Shown piece after piece: positions 1-9,561 of a stretch of DNA of 36,723 nt. Source of the DNA: Oscillospiraceae bacterium (GTDB taxonomy: Bacteria > Bacillota > Clostridia > Oscillospirales > CAG-272). The notes under the pieces are model-generated. The model was not told where the DNA came from. It worked only from the letters and a program-made list of their open reading frames with translations, and made no database searches. Position numbers and translations under genes: made by a program. The stretch is from assembly GCA_015063525.1 (NCBI GenBank), contig SVTZ01000004.1:1-36723 (forward strand), in the 5' to 3' direction. Each line of letters opens with the position of its first letter. Positions within the stretch are counted from its first letter, which is position 1.

Positions 1-1
1 T

Positions 2-2878
2 CAGTCGTATTTTATCCTTACCGCATCGCTTCTTGTTCTTCTTATAGCGTCCTACGCGATAATGAGCGCGGTCATCAGCTCCGGCGTTGCTAACTCGGGC
101 GGACAAAATACGACTGATATTCCTGAGATCAAGGACGGCGAGGCTATTTACAACGGCAGGGCGGTGGTATACCCTTACGTCTCTAAGGCGAACATCGTCT
201 CGGTTGCTGTTTCGAGTCATCTTGACGCCTTCGTTATGAGCCGTCCCGAGACCGAGATCAAAAATGTCTACGAGAACTATTTTATGTTCTATTACGGCGA
301 TGAAAACGGTGAGCTCGTGGCTTATTATCCCGAAATAATGTATGAAGAAAGCGGAACTAATTACACCGATTTCTACGCTACAGAAGGTGCGGACGGTCTT
401 AACGTCTATAAGATAGATTATCTTTGCGCCACCATTGGGGCGCTATACTTTGACCAGCGCATAGAGCCTGAGGCCGACAGAGAGGCGCAGCTTAATCGCT
501 ACGGCCTGGACGAGGAGCATAGAGAGACAATTTATTTCAGCTATCTTGACCAAAACGGCAAGCTTTCCGAGCATAAAATATACATTGGCGACAGTCTTAT
601 AACAGGCATTGGCTACTATTTTATGATAGAGGGAAGGGATCATATCTATACCTCCTCTGCAAGCGAGAGGCTTGAATATATGCTTTCGGAATTCGAGAGC
701 TTTCTTCATTCCCGTTTGATACCCGAAGGCCTTGCTGCCGACGGTATCTATGAGCCTTATCTTACCACCGATTATAAGCAGTGGAAAAATAAGTATTACG
801 GCATCAATTCCGGCGGACTTGGTATGTATCCCACTTTGGGCTCCGAGGTTATCGTCTATGCCGATATAGAGGAGTCGGCCTTTTACCCCGATGGCGATGG
901 AGAAGGCGACGGCTTTGACAGATTGGGCTATTATACGATGTCACTTGATCTTAAGAAGCTTTCCAGTAGGCCTGAGCTTGATAGGCTTATTGCATCCCTC
1001 ACCACGAACGCCGTTGGAGACTACGAGGGTAGGGAGATAGCCGCTACGGTTATTTCCAATGTGAACGAGGCAAAGATAGGTTCGGTCTACGCCTATCGGA
1101 TTCATTCTCTTGATGCTGTTCTTACCGACAGCGGCGAGCGTGAGGACGCAGGATATCCCGCACTTGGCGCTGATCTTGTAAAGGTAAGCTATAGCTGCAC
1201 CGTAGATGGTAACAGCATCAGTACCGAGACTTGTCACGCGGTTATAGACCTGTCAAAAGACAGTATTATACCTGAAAATGTAAAGAATACTTTGCTTTAC
1301 TCCTCTGTTGGTGATAAATTTGAAGGTGAAAACGCGCTTTCCTTCAGCACAACTTATACCGAGGAAAACTCCGAGATAAGAGAGCTTTCACTGATAATTA
1401 CCGATATTATCCTTATTTCCAAGCTCGGCTCGGAGGGCGGTGTATCATATCCCAAGATCATAACCGAGGATTGCATAGTCACCTATAACTACAAGTATCT
1501 GGTTGATGGAAAAGAAATAGGCGAGGAGGACACCGCAACGGTGGATCTCTCGGCCATCACCGAGGGCGATGATCTGCAGATAAAAAATGCGCTTATCGGT
1601 CTTCCAGTATCTGAGGGAATAGATAAATGCGTTCTTACAGAGCAGATATATTGCCAGCCTTTCATGAACTTCTTTACTTATCGCATCAAATCTATCAGAG
1701 GCTTCGTTGAGAAGGAGGCCGTCGTCTCCTTCGAGTTTGTTAACGCATCGAAGCGCGACCCCTTCTACGGTGAGTCTATTTATAAAAATACTCTTGAAAA
1801 CGAGAACAGATATTACGCTCTTGACGCCCTTGCATGCCAAATGGTAACCTTCCTTCTCGGCGGAATAGGAGCCTCGTCAAGCAGCCAAGTTTCCGCGGGA
1901 ATTTCGGGCAGTGAGACCGTTGCTGTAGGCCTTACTCCGCAGAATATGGACAAGTACAGCCTTTACGAGGGCCATACCGTGTATTTTGAGCTTCCCAGAG
2001 GTATAAGCTCGATAGGCGGCGCGGCAAGCGACGAGGTGGATGATTATACCTACCTTGATACTCTCGGCTGCTACCTTTATATCAGTCCTCTTCAGTCGGA
2101 CGGCACGAGATATATCGGCTCAAGCCTTTATGGTATTATCGTTAAGATCGAGGGTACGCAGTTCAATTATCTTGAGAAATCCTTTGAGGAATACTGGTCG
2201 AGAGACAATCTCGTAATGGTGGACTACACGGTTATAGATAAGGTTACATTAGAGTTAAATATGACCGACGTTTTCGGTAAGTATGAGTTTGATTTTGACC
2301 ATAAGCTTATTTATATCTCGGGAAATCAGCATTACGACCAGATGCCAGAGGAGGGCGGCACCGAGTATAATTTCCTTACCGTAAATGCTAGACCCTTGAG
2401 CGACAGATGTTACGATACTCTGTTTTCTCAGATTCTCGCCTCCGAGGGTCGTGAAAAGATGGATATTGCTAACGTATATAATAGAGTAGCAGGTAAGCCC
2501 ATTGCCTCCGGCCACGATACTCTCGGCGCGGCGTGCTTCAAGAAGATACTTTCGCTGATGTACGGCACTAATTACGAGGGTGTTATTCCTGAGGCTGAGA
2601 GAGAGGCCGCGGTGGCAAGCTCGCCTAAAATAATGAGCATATCCTTCCGCCTTGACAGCTCGGATTACGATTATGTATACGACTTCTATCGAGTAAGCGA
2701 CAGGCGTGTCATGGTGCAGATCTACCGTGCAGACAGTAATGGAAATGCTATTGATAAATCAGCTGACGACCTTTCCGGCTTCTTTATCTCGAGTTATGCG
2801 GCGAAAAAGATCGTAAACGCATTTGACAGCCTTCTTAACGGTCAAACGGTAATCACTGACGGCGGTTATTGGAACTGA
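2..2878 (+). CDS. Membrane-anchored exported protein, DUF4340-like with internal degenerate FKBP-like repeats (5' end outside window)
   Basis: Frame is open to the window edge upstream of the listed ATG at 62 and encodes a hydrophobic stretch (QSYFILTASLLVLLIASYAIMSAV) typical of an N-terminal TM helix, so the ORF is 5'-truncated. The N- and C-terminal regions (IVSVAVSS..., KIMSISFRLDSSDYDYVYDFYRVSDRRVMVQIYR) have a DUF4340/GldG-auxiliary feel. Confidence 0.7.
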   Translation, partial: QSYFILTASLLVLLIASYAIMSAVISSGVANSGGQNTTDIPEIKDGEAIYNGRAVVYPYVSKANIVSVAVSSHLDAFVMSRPETEIKNVYENYFMFYYGDENGELVAYYPEIMYEESGTNYTDFYATEGADGLNVYKIDYLCATIGALYFDQRIEPEADREAQLNRYGLDEEHRETIYFSYLDQNGKLSEHKIYIGDSLITGIGYYFMIEGRDHIYTSSASERLEYMLSEFESFLHSRLIPEGLAADGIYEPYLTTDYKQWKNKYYGINSGGLGMYPTLGSEVIVYADIEESAFYPDGDGEGDGFDRLGYYTMSLDLKKLSSRPELDRLIASLTTNAVGDYEGREIAATVISNVNEAKIGSVYAYRIHSLDAVLTDSGEREDAGYPALGADLVKVSYSCTVDGNSISTETCHAVIDLSKDSIIPENVKNTLLYSSVGDKFEGENALSFSTTYTEENSEIRELSLIITDIILISKLGSEGGVSYPKIITEDCIVTYNYKYLVDGKEIGEEDTATVDLSAITEGDDLQIKNALIGLPVSEGIDKCVLTEQIYCQPFMNFFTYRIKSIRGFVEKEAVVSFEFVNASKRDPFYGESIYKNTLENENRYYALDALACQMVTFLLGGIGASSSSQVSAGISGSETVAVGLTPQNMDKYSLYEGHTVYFELPRGISSIGGAASDEVDDYTYLDTLGCYLYISPLQSDGTRYIGSSLYGIIVKIEGTQFNYLEKSFEEYWSRDNLVMVDYTVIDKVTLELNMTDVFGKYEFDFDHKLIYISGNQHYDQMPEEGGTEYNFLTVNARPLSDRCYDTLFSQILASEGREKMDIANVYNRVAGKPIASGHDTLGAACFKKILSLMYGTNYEGVIPEAEREAAVASSPKIMSISFRLDSSDYDYVYDFYRVSDRRVMVQIYRADSNGNAIDKSADDLSGFFISSYAAKKIVNAFDSLLNGQTVITDGGYWN

Positions 2879-2944
2879 AAATCGTGCAAAATCAAGGAGT
2901 CTTCTCTTTTTTGGTAAAAATATTAAAAAAATTATAAAAAACAT

Positions 2945-2973
2945 TTGATTTTTTTAATATTGTATGATATAAT
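2945..2973 (+). promoter_or_regulatory. SigA-type promoter for the 3072 lipoprotein
   Basis: TTGATT (2945-2950), 17-nt spacer, TATAAT (2968-2973). Confidence 0.7.
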
Positions 2974-3071
2974 AGTTTAGTCGACCCCTCGATATTCGTC
3001 GGATCGCATAATTACGATCAATTTAATCGCGCTCTGTTGCGCGGAATTTGAAATAATTTTTATATATAAGG

Positions 3072-5282
3072 ATGAAAGACATGAAAAAGAGAATTGTTGC
3101 ATTAATTCTTACTGTTGTGATGTCTCTTCTTGCACTGACAAGCTGCGGCAGCTTTGATTTTGCGGAAGAGGATCTCAGCAAATACGCATCTTTCAATTAC
3201 GCAGAATTTGTTAAAGCTCTCGGCGAAATTGAAATCGAAGATGGCGACTTTACCACCGACGAGGAAACCAGAGCAAAGAAGGTTGCTGCCAAGATCTATA
3301 ACGCAGTTGCTGATAAGATCGTTGCTGCTGCTTTTGAGTCCGACTACGTTAAGTCCGGCGAGCTCGGTGCAGGCGACGTGCTTTACTTCACCTACTATGC
3401 AGTAGACGAGAAGACCGGCAACGTATATTTTACCTCTGAAATGAAGGAGTCTGCTATCACCGCTTCATCCACCAAGGCTAATCACGTTATTAAGCTTGGT
3501 GATGTTGATGCGGACAACAAGTTTATGACTCTTATCAAGGAGAACCTCGCTAAGGTTGATATTACAGAGTACGTATATTCTATGCTTACCTCGTCCGATC
3601 TTACCGGTGACGATCTTAAGGTTAAGGAAGGCGACGTTATCGTTGTTTCCTACACTCGTTCCTACACCAAGACCGACGCTGAGGGCGTTACCACCGAGGT
3701 AAAGGAGAGCGCGGCGTACGAGACTATTGATCTCTCCGGAGATCACATTCTTGCAAGCTATATTCTTGCAGAGGATTCTGTGGCTAAGGTTGGTTCTACC
3801 CTTGCTGTATTTGATAAGAAGGATGAGGATGGTAAGGTTACCACCAAGACTACCTTCGACGTTGACGTTAAGGATGAGAACGGCGAGACCATCACATACA
3901 AGTATTCCAACGTAAAGATCGAGTGGAAGGTTGAGAATGCAGGCCAGCCTATCGCTTCCTTTAAGCACACCCCCTATGACAAGGATCAGAACGTAACTCC
4001 CGATAATATCCGTGCTACCTCCGCTGCTAAGGTTAATCTTAAGGACGTAGAGCTTACTTACTACGTATATCCCGTATACGTTATTTCTGCTCCTATCGCA
4101 GAGGAGATTACCGCAGAGGATATTCTTAACTACGTTTACGGCTCTAAGCTTACAGCGTCATCCTTCGAGGTTCTTGAGGACGAGGCTTACGTAAACGGCT
4201 CTGAGAAGCTTGCAGATCTTCTTGAGGACGTTGCTAATATCTTCGACACCAAGTCTGAGGATAACGAGGTTTATAAGGAAGGCACTGAGCTTAAGACTCT
4301 CCTTGACGCTTACAACAAGGCTGTTAAGGACGGCGGCTCCAAGCCCAGCACCGAGCAGCAGGATGCTATCGATAGCACTAAGGAAGCTCTCACTAAGGCA
4401 CAGAATGCAGCTCTTGCTGCAGTTGTAACCAAGATCACAGCTGCTACCAACGGTACCAAGACTGTTGGCGAGGTTGTTCTTGAGGAGTATGAGGAGAATA
4501 CCTACCACTCTCTCAAGGAGGCGTATGACTCTGACATTATTGAGAAGGTACACACTAAGGTTTGGGAGCTTATCGATAAGTCTGTAACCATCAAGGGTTA
4601 TCCCGAGAAGCTTGTTGAGGAATACTCCGACCACCTTTACGAGTCCTACGAGTATGAGTTCTATAAGGGCAATTACAGCTCCTCTGTTACCAACTATGAT
4701 AAGTACGGCACATTTGATGCTTATCTCCTTGCTACTCTTAAGATAACCTCTATGGACGGCCTTGACGCTGCTCTTGAGAAGGAAGCAAAGAGCTATCTTG
4801 ATCCCATCATCAAGATCTACGTTGTAGCTAAGGCTTGCAAGGCTGACGCTGTTAAGGTTCTTCCCGGTTACGTTGAAGCCGACATTGAAGGCGGCGCTTA
4901 CTATATCGACGAGGAAAGCTACAGAGAGGTTTACGGCGATAAGGCTGACGAGAAGATCGCAGAGGCTAAGAAGAACGCTGAGGAAAACATTGCTACCGCA
5001 CGCGATGAAGCGGATATGTTCCTTGTAGACGATGAGTATATGAAGGGCTACAAGAAGGAGATCGGCAGCGCATACTACAGAAGCCTTATTGAGGAACACG
5101 GCGAGATCAATCTTCGCGCAGCATTCCAGTTCAACAGACTCTTCTACTATCTCACCAGCACCAACATCGAGCTTAACGAGGAAGACGGTCACACCGAGAT
5201 CAAGTACGTTGACGGTTATCTTGATTTCAGAACTGTAACCTATAAGATCGTTGAAGCCGATGCTGAGACCGATGCTGAGTAA
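3072..5282 (+). CDS. Lipoprotein with trigger-factor-like (FKBP-like plus C-terminal chaperone-like) architecture
   Basis: Signal peptide and lipobox MKKRIVALILTVVMSLLALTSC (start may be 3081). FKBP-like segments GAGDVLYFTYYAVD and EGDVIVVSYTRSYT...ETIDLSG. C-terminal VWELIDKSVTIKGYPEKLVEEYSDHLYESYEYEF resembles the clostridial trigger factor C-domain. Confidence 0.7.
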   Translation: MKDMKKRIVALILTVVMSLLALTSCGSFDFAEEDLSKYASFNYAEFVKALGEIEIEDGDFTTDEETRAKKVAAKIYNAVADKIVAAAFESDYVKSGELGAGDVLYFTYYAVDEKTGNVYFTSEMKESAITASSTKANHVIKLGDVDADNKFMTLIKENLAKVDITEYVYSMLTSSDLTGDDLKVKEGDVIVVSYTRSYTKTDAEGVTTEVKESAAYETIDLSGDHILASYILAEDSVAKVGSTLAVFDKKDEDGKVTTKTTFDVDVKDENGETITYKYSNVKIEWKVENAGQPIASFKHTPYDKDQNVTPDNIRATSAAKVNLKDVELTYYVYPVYVISAPIAEEITAEDILNYVYGSKLTASSFEVLEDEAYVNGSEKLADLLEDVANIFDTKSEDNEVYKEGTELKTLLDAYNKAVKDGGSKPSTEQQDAIDSTKEALTKAQNAALAAVVTKITAATNGTKTVGEVVLEEYEENTYHSLKEAYDSDIIEKVHTKVWELIDKSVTIKGYPEKLVEEYSDHLYESYEYEFYKGNYSSSVTNYDKYGTFDAYLLATLKITSMDGLDAALEKEAKSYLDPIIKIYVVAKACKADAVKVLPGYVEADIEGGAYYIDEESYREVYGDKADEKIAEAKKNAEENIATARDEADMFLVDDEYMKGYKKEIGSAYYRSLIEEHGEINLRAAFQFNRLFYYLTSTNIELNEEDGHTEIKYVDGYLDFRTVTYKIVEADAETDAE

Positions 5283-5335
5283 TAAAAATTGACAAAACCA
5301 TTCTGCCGTCCTGCAGAATAAATACTAACTTAAAT

Positions 5336-5366
5336 GAAAACGGACGAAAATGCTTCGTCCGTTTTC
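5336..5366 (+). terminator. Rho-independent terminator
   Basis: gaaaacggacgaa-aatgc-ttcgtccgttttc, T-rich. Confidence 0.8.
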
Positions 5367-5383
5367 TTTAAATAGGAAGAAAT

Positions 5384-5818
5384 ATGAAAGAAGTCAGCAT
5401 TTATACCGACGGAGCCTGCAGAGGCAATCCGGGCCGAGGCGGTTGGGGCGCTATTCTCGTTTACGGAAGGTATGAAAAGGAGCTTTCAGGAGGCGAGAGA
5501 GAAACCACCAACAACCGTATGGAGCTTACCGCGGCCATCGAGGGGCTTTCCGCCCTTAAAGAGCCTTGTAAGGTAACTCTCTATTCTGATTCAAAATATC
5601 TCGTGGACGCATTCCTTCAGGATTGGGTCGAATCATGGCGCGCTAATGGATGGCGCAGAGGCCGTGAGGAACTGAAAAATCCCGATCTTTGGGAGAGGCT
5701 TTACAGCCTTACACGCACCCATGATGTAACCTTCGTATGGGTGAAGGGACATGCAGGACACGATTATAACGAGAGATGTGACGGGCTGGCAACCGCATTT
5801 GCTGACTCGTTCGCATAA
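5384..5818 (+). CDS. rnhA: Ribonuclease HI
   Basis: [60 protein letters not shown]: hallmark RNase HI motifs; RBS aggaag. Confidence 0.97.
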   Translation: MKEVSIYTDGACRGNPGRGGWGAILVYGRYEKELSGGERETTNNRMELTAAIEGLSALKEPCKVTLYSDSKYLVDAFLQDWVESWRANGWRRGREELKNPDLWERLYSLTRTHDVTFVWVKGHAGHDYNERCDGLATAFADSFA

Positions 5819-5849
5819 TATAATTATTTATGGAAGGGTTTTTGCCATT

Positions 5850-7550
5850 ATGAGTGAAAACAAGAAGAAAACAGTCACAGTAAAAGGAAAGGTAGAAAAA
5901 GAGGAAATTAAGAAACCTATCTCCGAAAAATCGCTTGCCATCATCATCACGGCCGCTATTCTTGCGGTAATATTTATTGCTGCCGCAGTGGTGTTTATTG
6001 TTCAAGCCGTGCAGAAGGATAAGGGATTTAACTACCTTACCTCAGATCTGTCAAAATACATTGAGTTTACTAAAGATTATAAGAATTATGAGCTTAACGT
6101 TGACATTGCAAAGCCTCACGATATCGACGTCGATATTGCTATTCTCAACCTGCTTTGTCAGGATAAGAGCGAGGAGGCTCTGCACAACGGTGCTCTTGTA
6201 ACCTCGCCGATTGAGATCGGCGCGGGTGATATCGTTTCCATTTGGTATCGAGGCTACCTTCTCGGCGAGAACGGTGAGGAGATCGTCGTTGCCAATATGT
6301 CTAACTTTGGTGATAAAGAGCCTCACGACCTTGAGATTGGCTCCGGCGGATTTATTCCCGGCTTCGAGCTTGGCCTTGTTGGTAAGAACACCGGTGATTA
6401 TTCCAAGTTTGTTAAAATCACCGAGGGTAAGATTAACCAGAATCAGGTGGCTTACGTAAGCTTTTCCAGAGTTATCGGAGAGGATACGAAAAATAAGACC
6501 ACACATTCTAACGTGAGAATAGATCTTTCCGACCCCGATATCGACTCTGAGTTTGGCGCGGGCTTCAAGGCGCGCATTATGCTAGGAAATATTGGTGATA
6601 AGTTTGATTTCGCCGTAGAGCGCGACGGTAAAAACTATAATTACTATGACTGTACGGTTAATTTCGTTACCGAATGTGAGACCGATCCTATCGTGGTAGA
6701 AACTTATTTCCCCTACGATTATTCAGCTGCAAATCTTCGTAACGAGACCGCTATGTTTGAGGTTTACGTTGCCGGGGTTGTAGATTACGAGGCTCCCGAG
6801 TTCACCGATGAGTTCCTTGAATCAAAGTTTGAAAGCGAGGACTTCGGTATCGAGCGCAGTGATCTTGAAAAATATGAGGGCAATACCCTTACAGAAAAGT
6901 ACCGCGCTTACGCTGAGGAGACTATGAACGAGCTTTACGAGGAGGATTATAAGGAGCTGGTCGAGGCGGCTATCTGGGAATACTACGCTGAGATATCTAA
7001 GGCTATTAAATATCCCGGCGCAAAGGTTGATGATATCTATGATGAGTACATTGAGGACGTCGACAATCAGTTTGCATCCTCCGGCGGTCAGGTATACAAC
7101 AGCTATACCGGCAGCTACAACACTTACTCTACTCTTGACACCTACGCTCCTGCTTACCTTGGTCTTTCCTCTACCACGAACTGGAGAGATTACCTTTACG
7201 GTCTTGCACAGAGTCTTGTTAAGGAGAGAATGGTGATGTATTATATTCTCCGTTCAGAGAATCTGATGCCCACCACCGACGAATTTAACAAGATGTACAA
7301 TGAGACACGTCAGGAGTATCTTGACGAGTATATAGAGCAGTACCTTGACTACGAAGGAAAGACGAGAGATGACTACAGCGATGAGGAATACGCCGATTTC
7401 GTTGAGGCTCGTAAGGCAGAGATCTTCAGCTACTACGATGCTGAACACTTTGAAGAGACCGCTTATTATAATATAGTAGTAGAACATATTATCAATTGGC
7501 CCGATGTGGTAACGCTTGACGAAAGACGCGCTTATCCCGTAAGTAAATAA
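5850..7550 (+). CDS. Single-TM membrane-anchored trigger-factor/FKBP-like protein
   Basis: Listed ORF starts at 5751, but MSENKKKTV at 5850 is the better start. TM helix SLAIIITAAILAVIFIAAAVVFIVQAV; FKBP-like GAGDIVSIWYRGYLLG...EIGSGGFIPGFELGLVG; trigger-factor-like C-terminal helical region. Confidence 0.75.
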   Translation: MSENKKKTVTVKGKVEKEEIKKPISEKSLAIIITAAILAVIFIAAAVVFIVQAVQKDKGFNYLTSDLSKYIEFTKDYKNYELNVDIAKPHDIDVDIAILNLLCQDKSEEALHNGALVTSPIEIGAGDIVSIWYRGYLLGENGEEIVVANMSNFGDKEPHDLEIGSGGFIPGFELGLVGKNTGDYSKFVKITEGKINQNQVAYVSFSRVIGEDTKNKTTHSNVRIDLSDPDIDSEFGAGFKARIMLGNIGDKFDFAVERDGKNYNYYDCTVNFVTECETDPIVVETYFPYDYSAANLRNETAMFEVYVAGVVDYEAPEFTDEFLESKFESEDFGIERSDLEKYEGNTLTEKYRAYAEETMNELYEEDYKELVEAAIWEYYAEISKAIKYPGAKVDDIYDEYIEDVDNQFASSGGQVYNSYTGSYNTYSTLDTYAPAYLGLSSTTNWRDYLYGLAQSLVKERMVMYYILRSENLMPTTDEFNKMYNETRQEYLDEYIEQYLDYEGKTRDDYSDEEYADFVEARKAEIFSYYDAEHFEETAYYNIVVEHIINWPDVVTLDERRAYPVSK

Positions 7551-7559
7551 AATAAAAAA

Positions 7560-7613
7560 GAGTCAGAGGCGTTGTGTCCTTAAGAATACAACGCTAATCT
7601 GACTCATTTTTTT
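7560..7613. terminator. Bidirectional intrinsic terminator
   Basis: gagtcag.ggcgttgt ... acaacgct..ctgactc followed by attttttt; convergent genes on both sides. Confidence 0.85.
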
Positions 7614-7647
7614 ATGTGTGAGGTTTCCTTTAAAAAATATTTCAAAA

Positions 7648-9393
7648 TTACTTTGAAATTCTTAGCATGCTCTGCTTATGATACTGCCTCGGATCGCTGT
7701 AGCCCTGATCGTAGGCCTTCTTGTAGTACTTAAGGGCGGTTTTTCTGTCCGGATCAGTGGTAATGCCGAATTCATATAGACAACCTATGGAATATGTTGC
7801 ATCGGGAAGCCCAAGCTGCATACATACCTCCAGCATGCTGCGGGCAAGGTCGTACTTCTTGTTATAGTAAAGGCGCATCGCCGTGGAGTACAGCGACCTG
7901 ATCATATGCCTCTTTTTGTTCTCATAAATGCGGTAAAGCTCTCTGTCTGCGCTGTGAGATCCCATCTCCCTGGCAGCCGAAAGAAGCTCGGAGGCGCGGT
8001 CGAAGTCGAAGGCTACGCCAATACCTCTTGCATAGCATCTGCCAAGGCTTTCTATGGCGCGCTTGTCGCCTGCGTCGTAGGCTGCCTTATAGTGACGGAA
8101 GGCTTCCTTACGGCTTACCTTAGTACCGATGCCGCGCTCGTAATACCAGCCGATTCTTGCGTGTGCGGGAAGATATCCTGCATCTACCGATCTCTTGAAG
8201 AGAGGGAATGCGCTCTCAGGCGAGGATCTTTCGGTCCTGCAGGCCTCAATATAGTTTCTCTCGCGCTCCTCCTCCATCATACGGAGCTTGCTCTGACAGC
8301 CGGCGTCGCCTGCCTCGGCTCCCTCGCGGTAGAGTGAGATGGCAAGAGCGTAATCCTCGCCGGTAAGATCACCGGAATGGAAAATGTCTCCAAGAGCCTC
8401 GTACTCGCCTACACCTCCAAGCTCTGCTGCGCGTTTATAGTAATAAACGGCGCGTCTGTCGTTCTTTTCAACATGCTCGCCGCGGGCGTAAAGGTCGCCG
8501 AGAAGCTTTGCTGCGGTGACCGAGCCTTTATGCATAGTATTTTCTAGCATGGTAACGCCAACGTCAACGTTTTTTTCGTACTCGATGCCCTCAACGTGAA
8601 GAAGAGCGAGATAAACGTCTGCGTCCTTCGTTCCGTTTTCGGCGAAGGCTTTGCAGAGTATAAGGAGCAGCTTTGTGTAACCAAACTCCTTTGACGTGTC
8701 GATAAGACGCTTCATTATTCTGTTCTTTTCTGTAAAGGTCGGTATCTTGGGTCTCTGTGAGCGATCCTCAACAGCTTGAAGTCTTCTGTAGAGCTTGATT
8801 GCGTGCAGAGGTGTGCGTTCGATCTTCTCTATATACCACTTTGCTTGTCTCTCGCTCTGCTCAACGCCGTCACCGTAAAGGTGTCTTCGCGCCATCTCAA
8901 TGATAGCGTCAACGTCGCCTTCCTCGGCCATCAGCGAGCAGTAGTAAGCGGCGGTCTCTCTCTCCTTTTTTCTGCAGTAGAGGGCAAAGGCGTCGGGATA
9001 TGCCTCTTGACAGCCGAACATAGCAGAATAAGCAAGCCAAAAGTCGGAAATATCTTGATTTCCTATTACCATCTTGGAATATTTGTAGGCTGAAAGCACG
9101 TCGCCCTTCTTGGCGGCGGAATAGAAGTATTTCATAGCCATTTCAAGATCTCTCGGCACCAGCAGACCGCGCTCGAGTATCAGCGCAAGCTCGCGCTCTC
9201 CCTCTATAACTCCGGCCTCTGCAAGAAATTTATACACGTCAACAGCGCCTGAAAAATCATTGGTATTAAGGCACTCCTGCGCGTCTTTCAAAAGTCTGTC
9301 CGCCTCTTTCTTGGAAAGCTCGGGGTAAGAGCTATCAGAGAGCTCCTCGGTGCGGTCGGTATCGTTTTCGATACGGTTTTCGTATTTTATCAT
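7648..9393 (-). CDS. Sel1-repeat (TPR-like) protein, no signal peptide
   Basis: Multiple Sel1-type repeats, e.g. AKLLGDLYARGEHVEKNDRRAVYYYKRAAELG, ARIGWYYERGIGTKVSRKEAFRHYKAAYDAGDKRAIESLGRCYARGIGVAFDFDRA. Confidence 0.9.
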   Translation of the reverse strand: MIKYENRIENDTDRTEELSDSSYPELSKKEADRLLKDAQECLNTNDFSGAVDVYKFLAEAGVIEGERELALILERGLLVPRDLEMAMKYFYSAAKKGDVLSAYKYSKMVIGNQDISDFWLAYSAMFGCQEAYPDAFALYCRKKERETAAYYCSLMAEEGDVDAIIEMARRHLYGDGVEQSERQAKWYIEKIERTPLHAIKLYRRLQAVEDRSQRPKIPTFTEKNRIMKRLIDTSKEFGYTKLLLILCKAFAENGTKDADVYLALLHVEGIEYEKNVDVGVTMLENTMHKGSVTAAKLLGDLYARGEHVEKNDRRAVYYYKRAAELGGVGEYEALGDIFHSGDLTGEDYALAISLYREGAEAGDAGCQSKLRMMEEERERNYIEACRTERSSPESAFPLFKRSVDAGYLPAHARIGWYYERGIGTKVSRKEAFRHYKAAYDAGDKRAIESLGRCYARGIGVAFDFDRASELLSAAREMGSHSADRELYRIYENKKRHMIRSLYSTAMRLYYNKKYDLARSMLEVCMQLGLPDATYSIGCLYEFGITTDPDRKTALKYYKKAYDQGYSDPRQYHKQSMLRISK

Positions 9394-9468
9394 CGTCTGT
9401 TCCTTTCTGCGAGAGGCCTGCCTCCCGTATAAAGCTTCCGTTGGCTTTGAAAATAATTTTACAATATA

Positions 9469-9497
9469 ATTTTACAACAATCTTAAGCTTTTGTCAA
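9469..9497 (-). promoter_or_regulatory. Promoter of the Sel1-repeat gene
   Basis: On minus strand: TTGACA, 17-nt spacer, TAAAAT. Confidence 0.6.
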
Positions 9498-9561
9498 TGA
9501 GATAAATAATTTTTGCTCTGCTCGGTTAGAATATAATTAACTCAAAAAAAGGAGAAAACCG

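Noticed and set aside
4158-5192. 344-aa antisense ORF opposite the 3072 lipoprotein
   Set aside because: Mirror of a strongly codon-biased forward gene; hydrophobic-rich translation with no recognisable domain, RBS or promoter.
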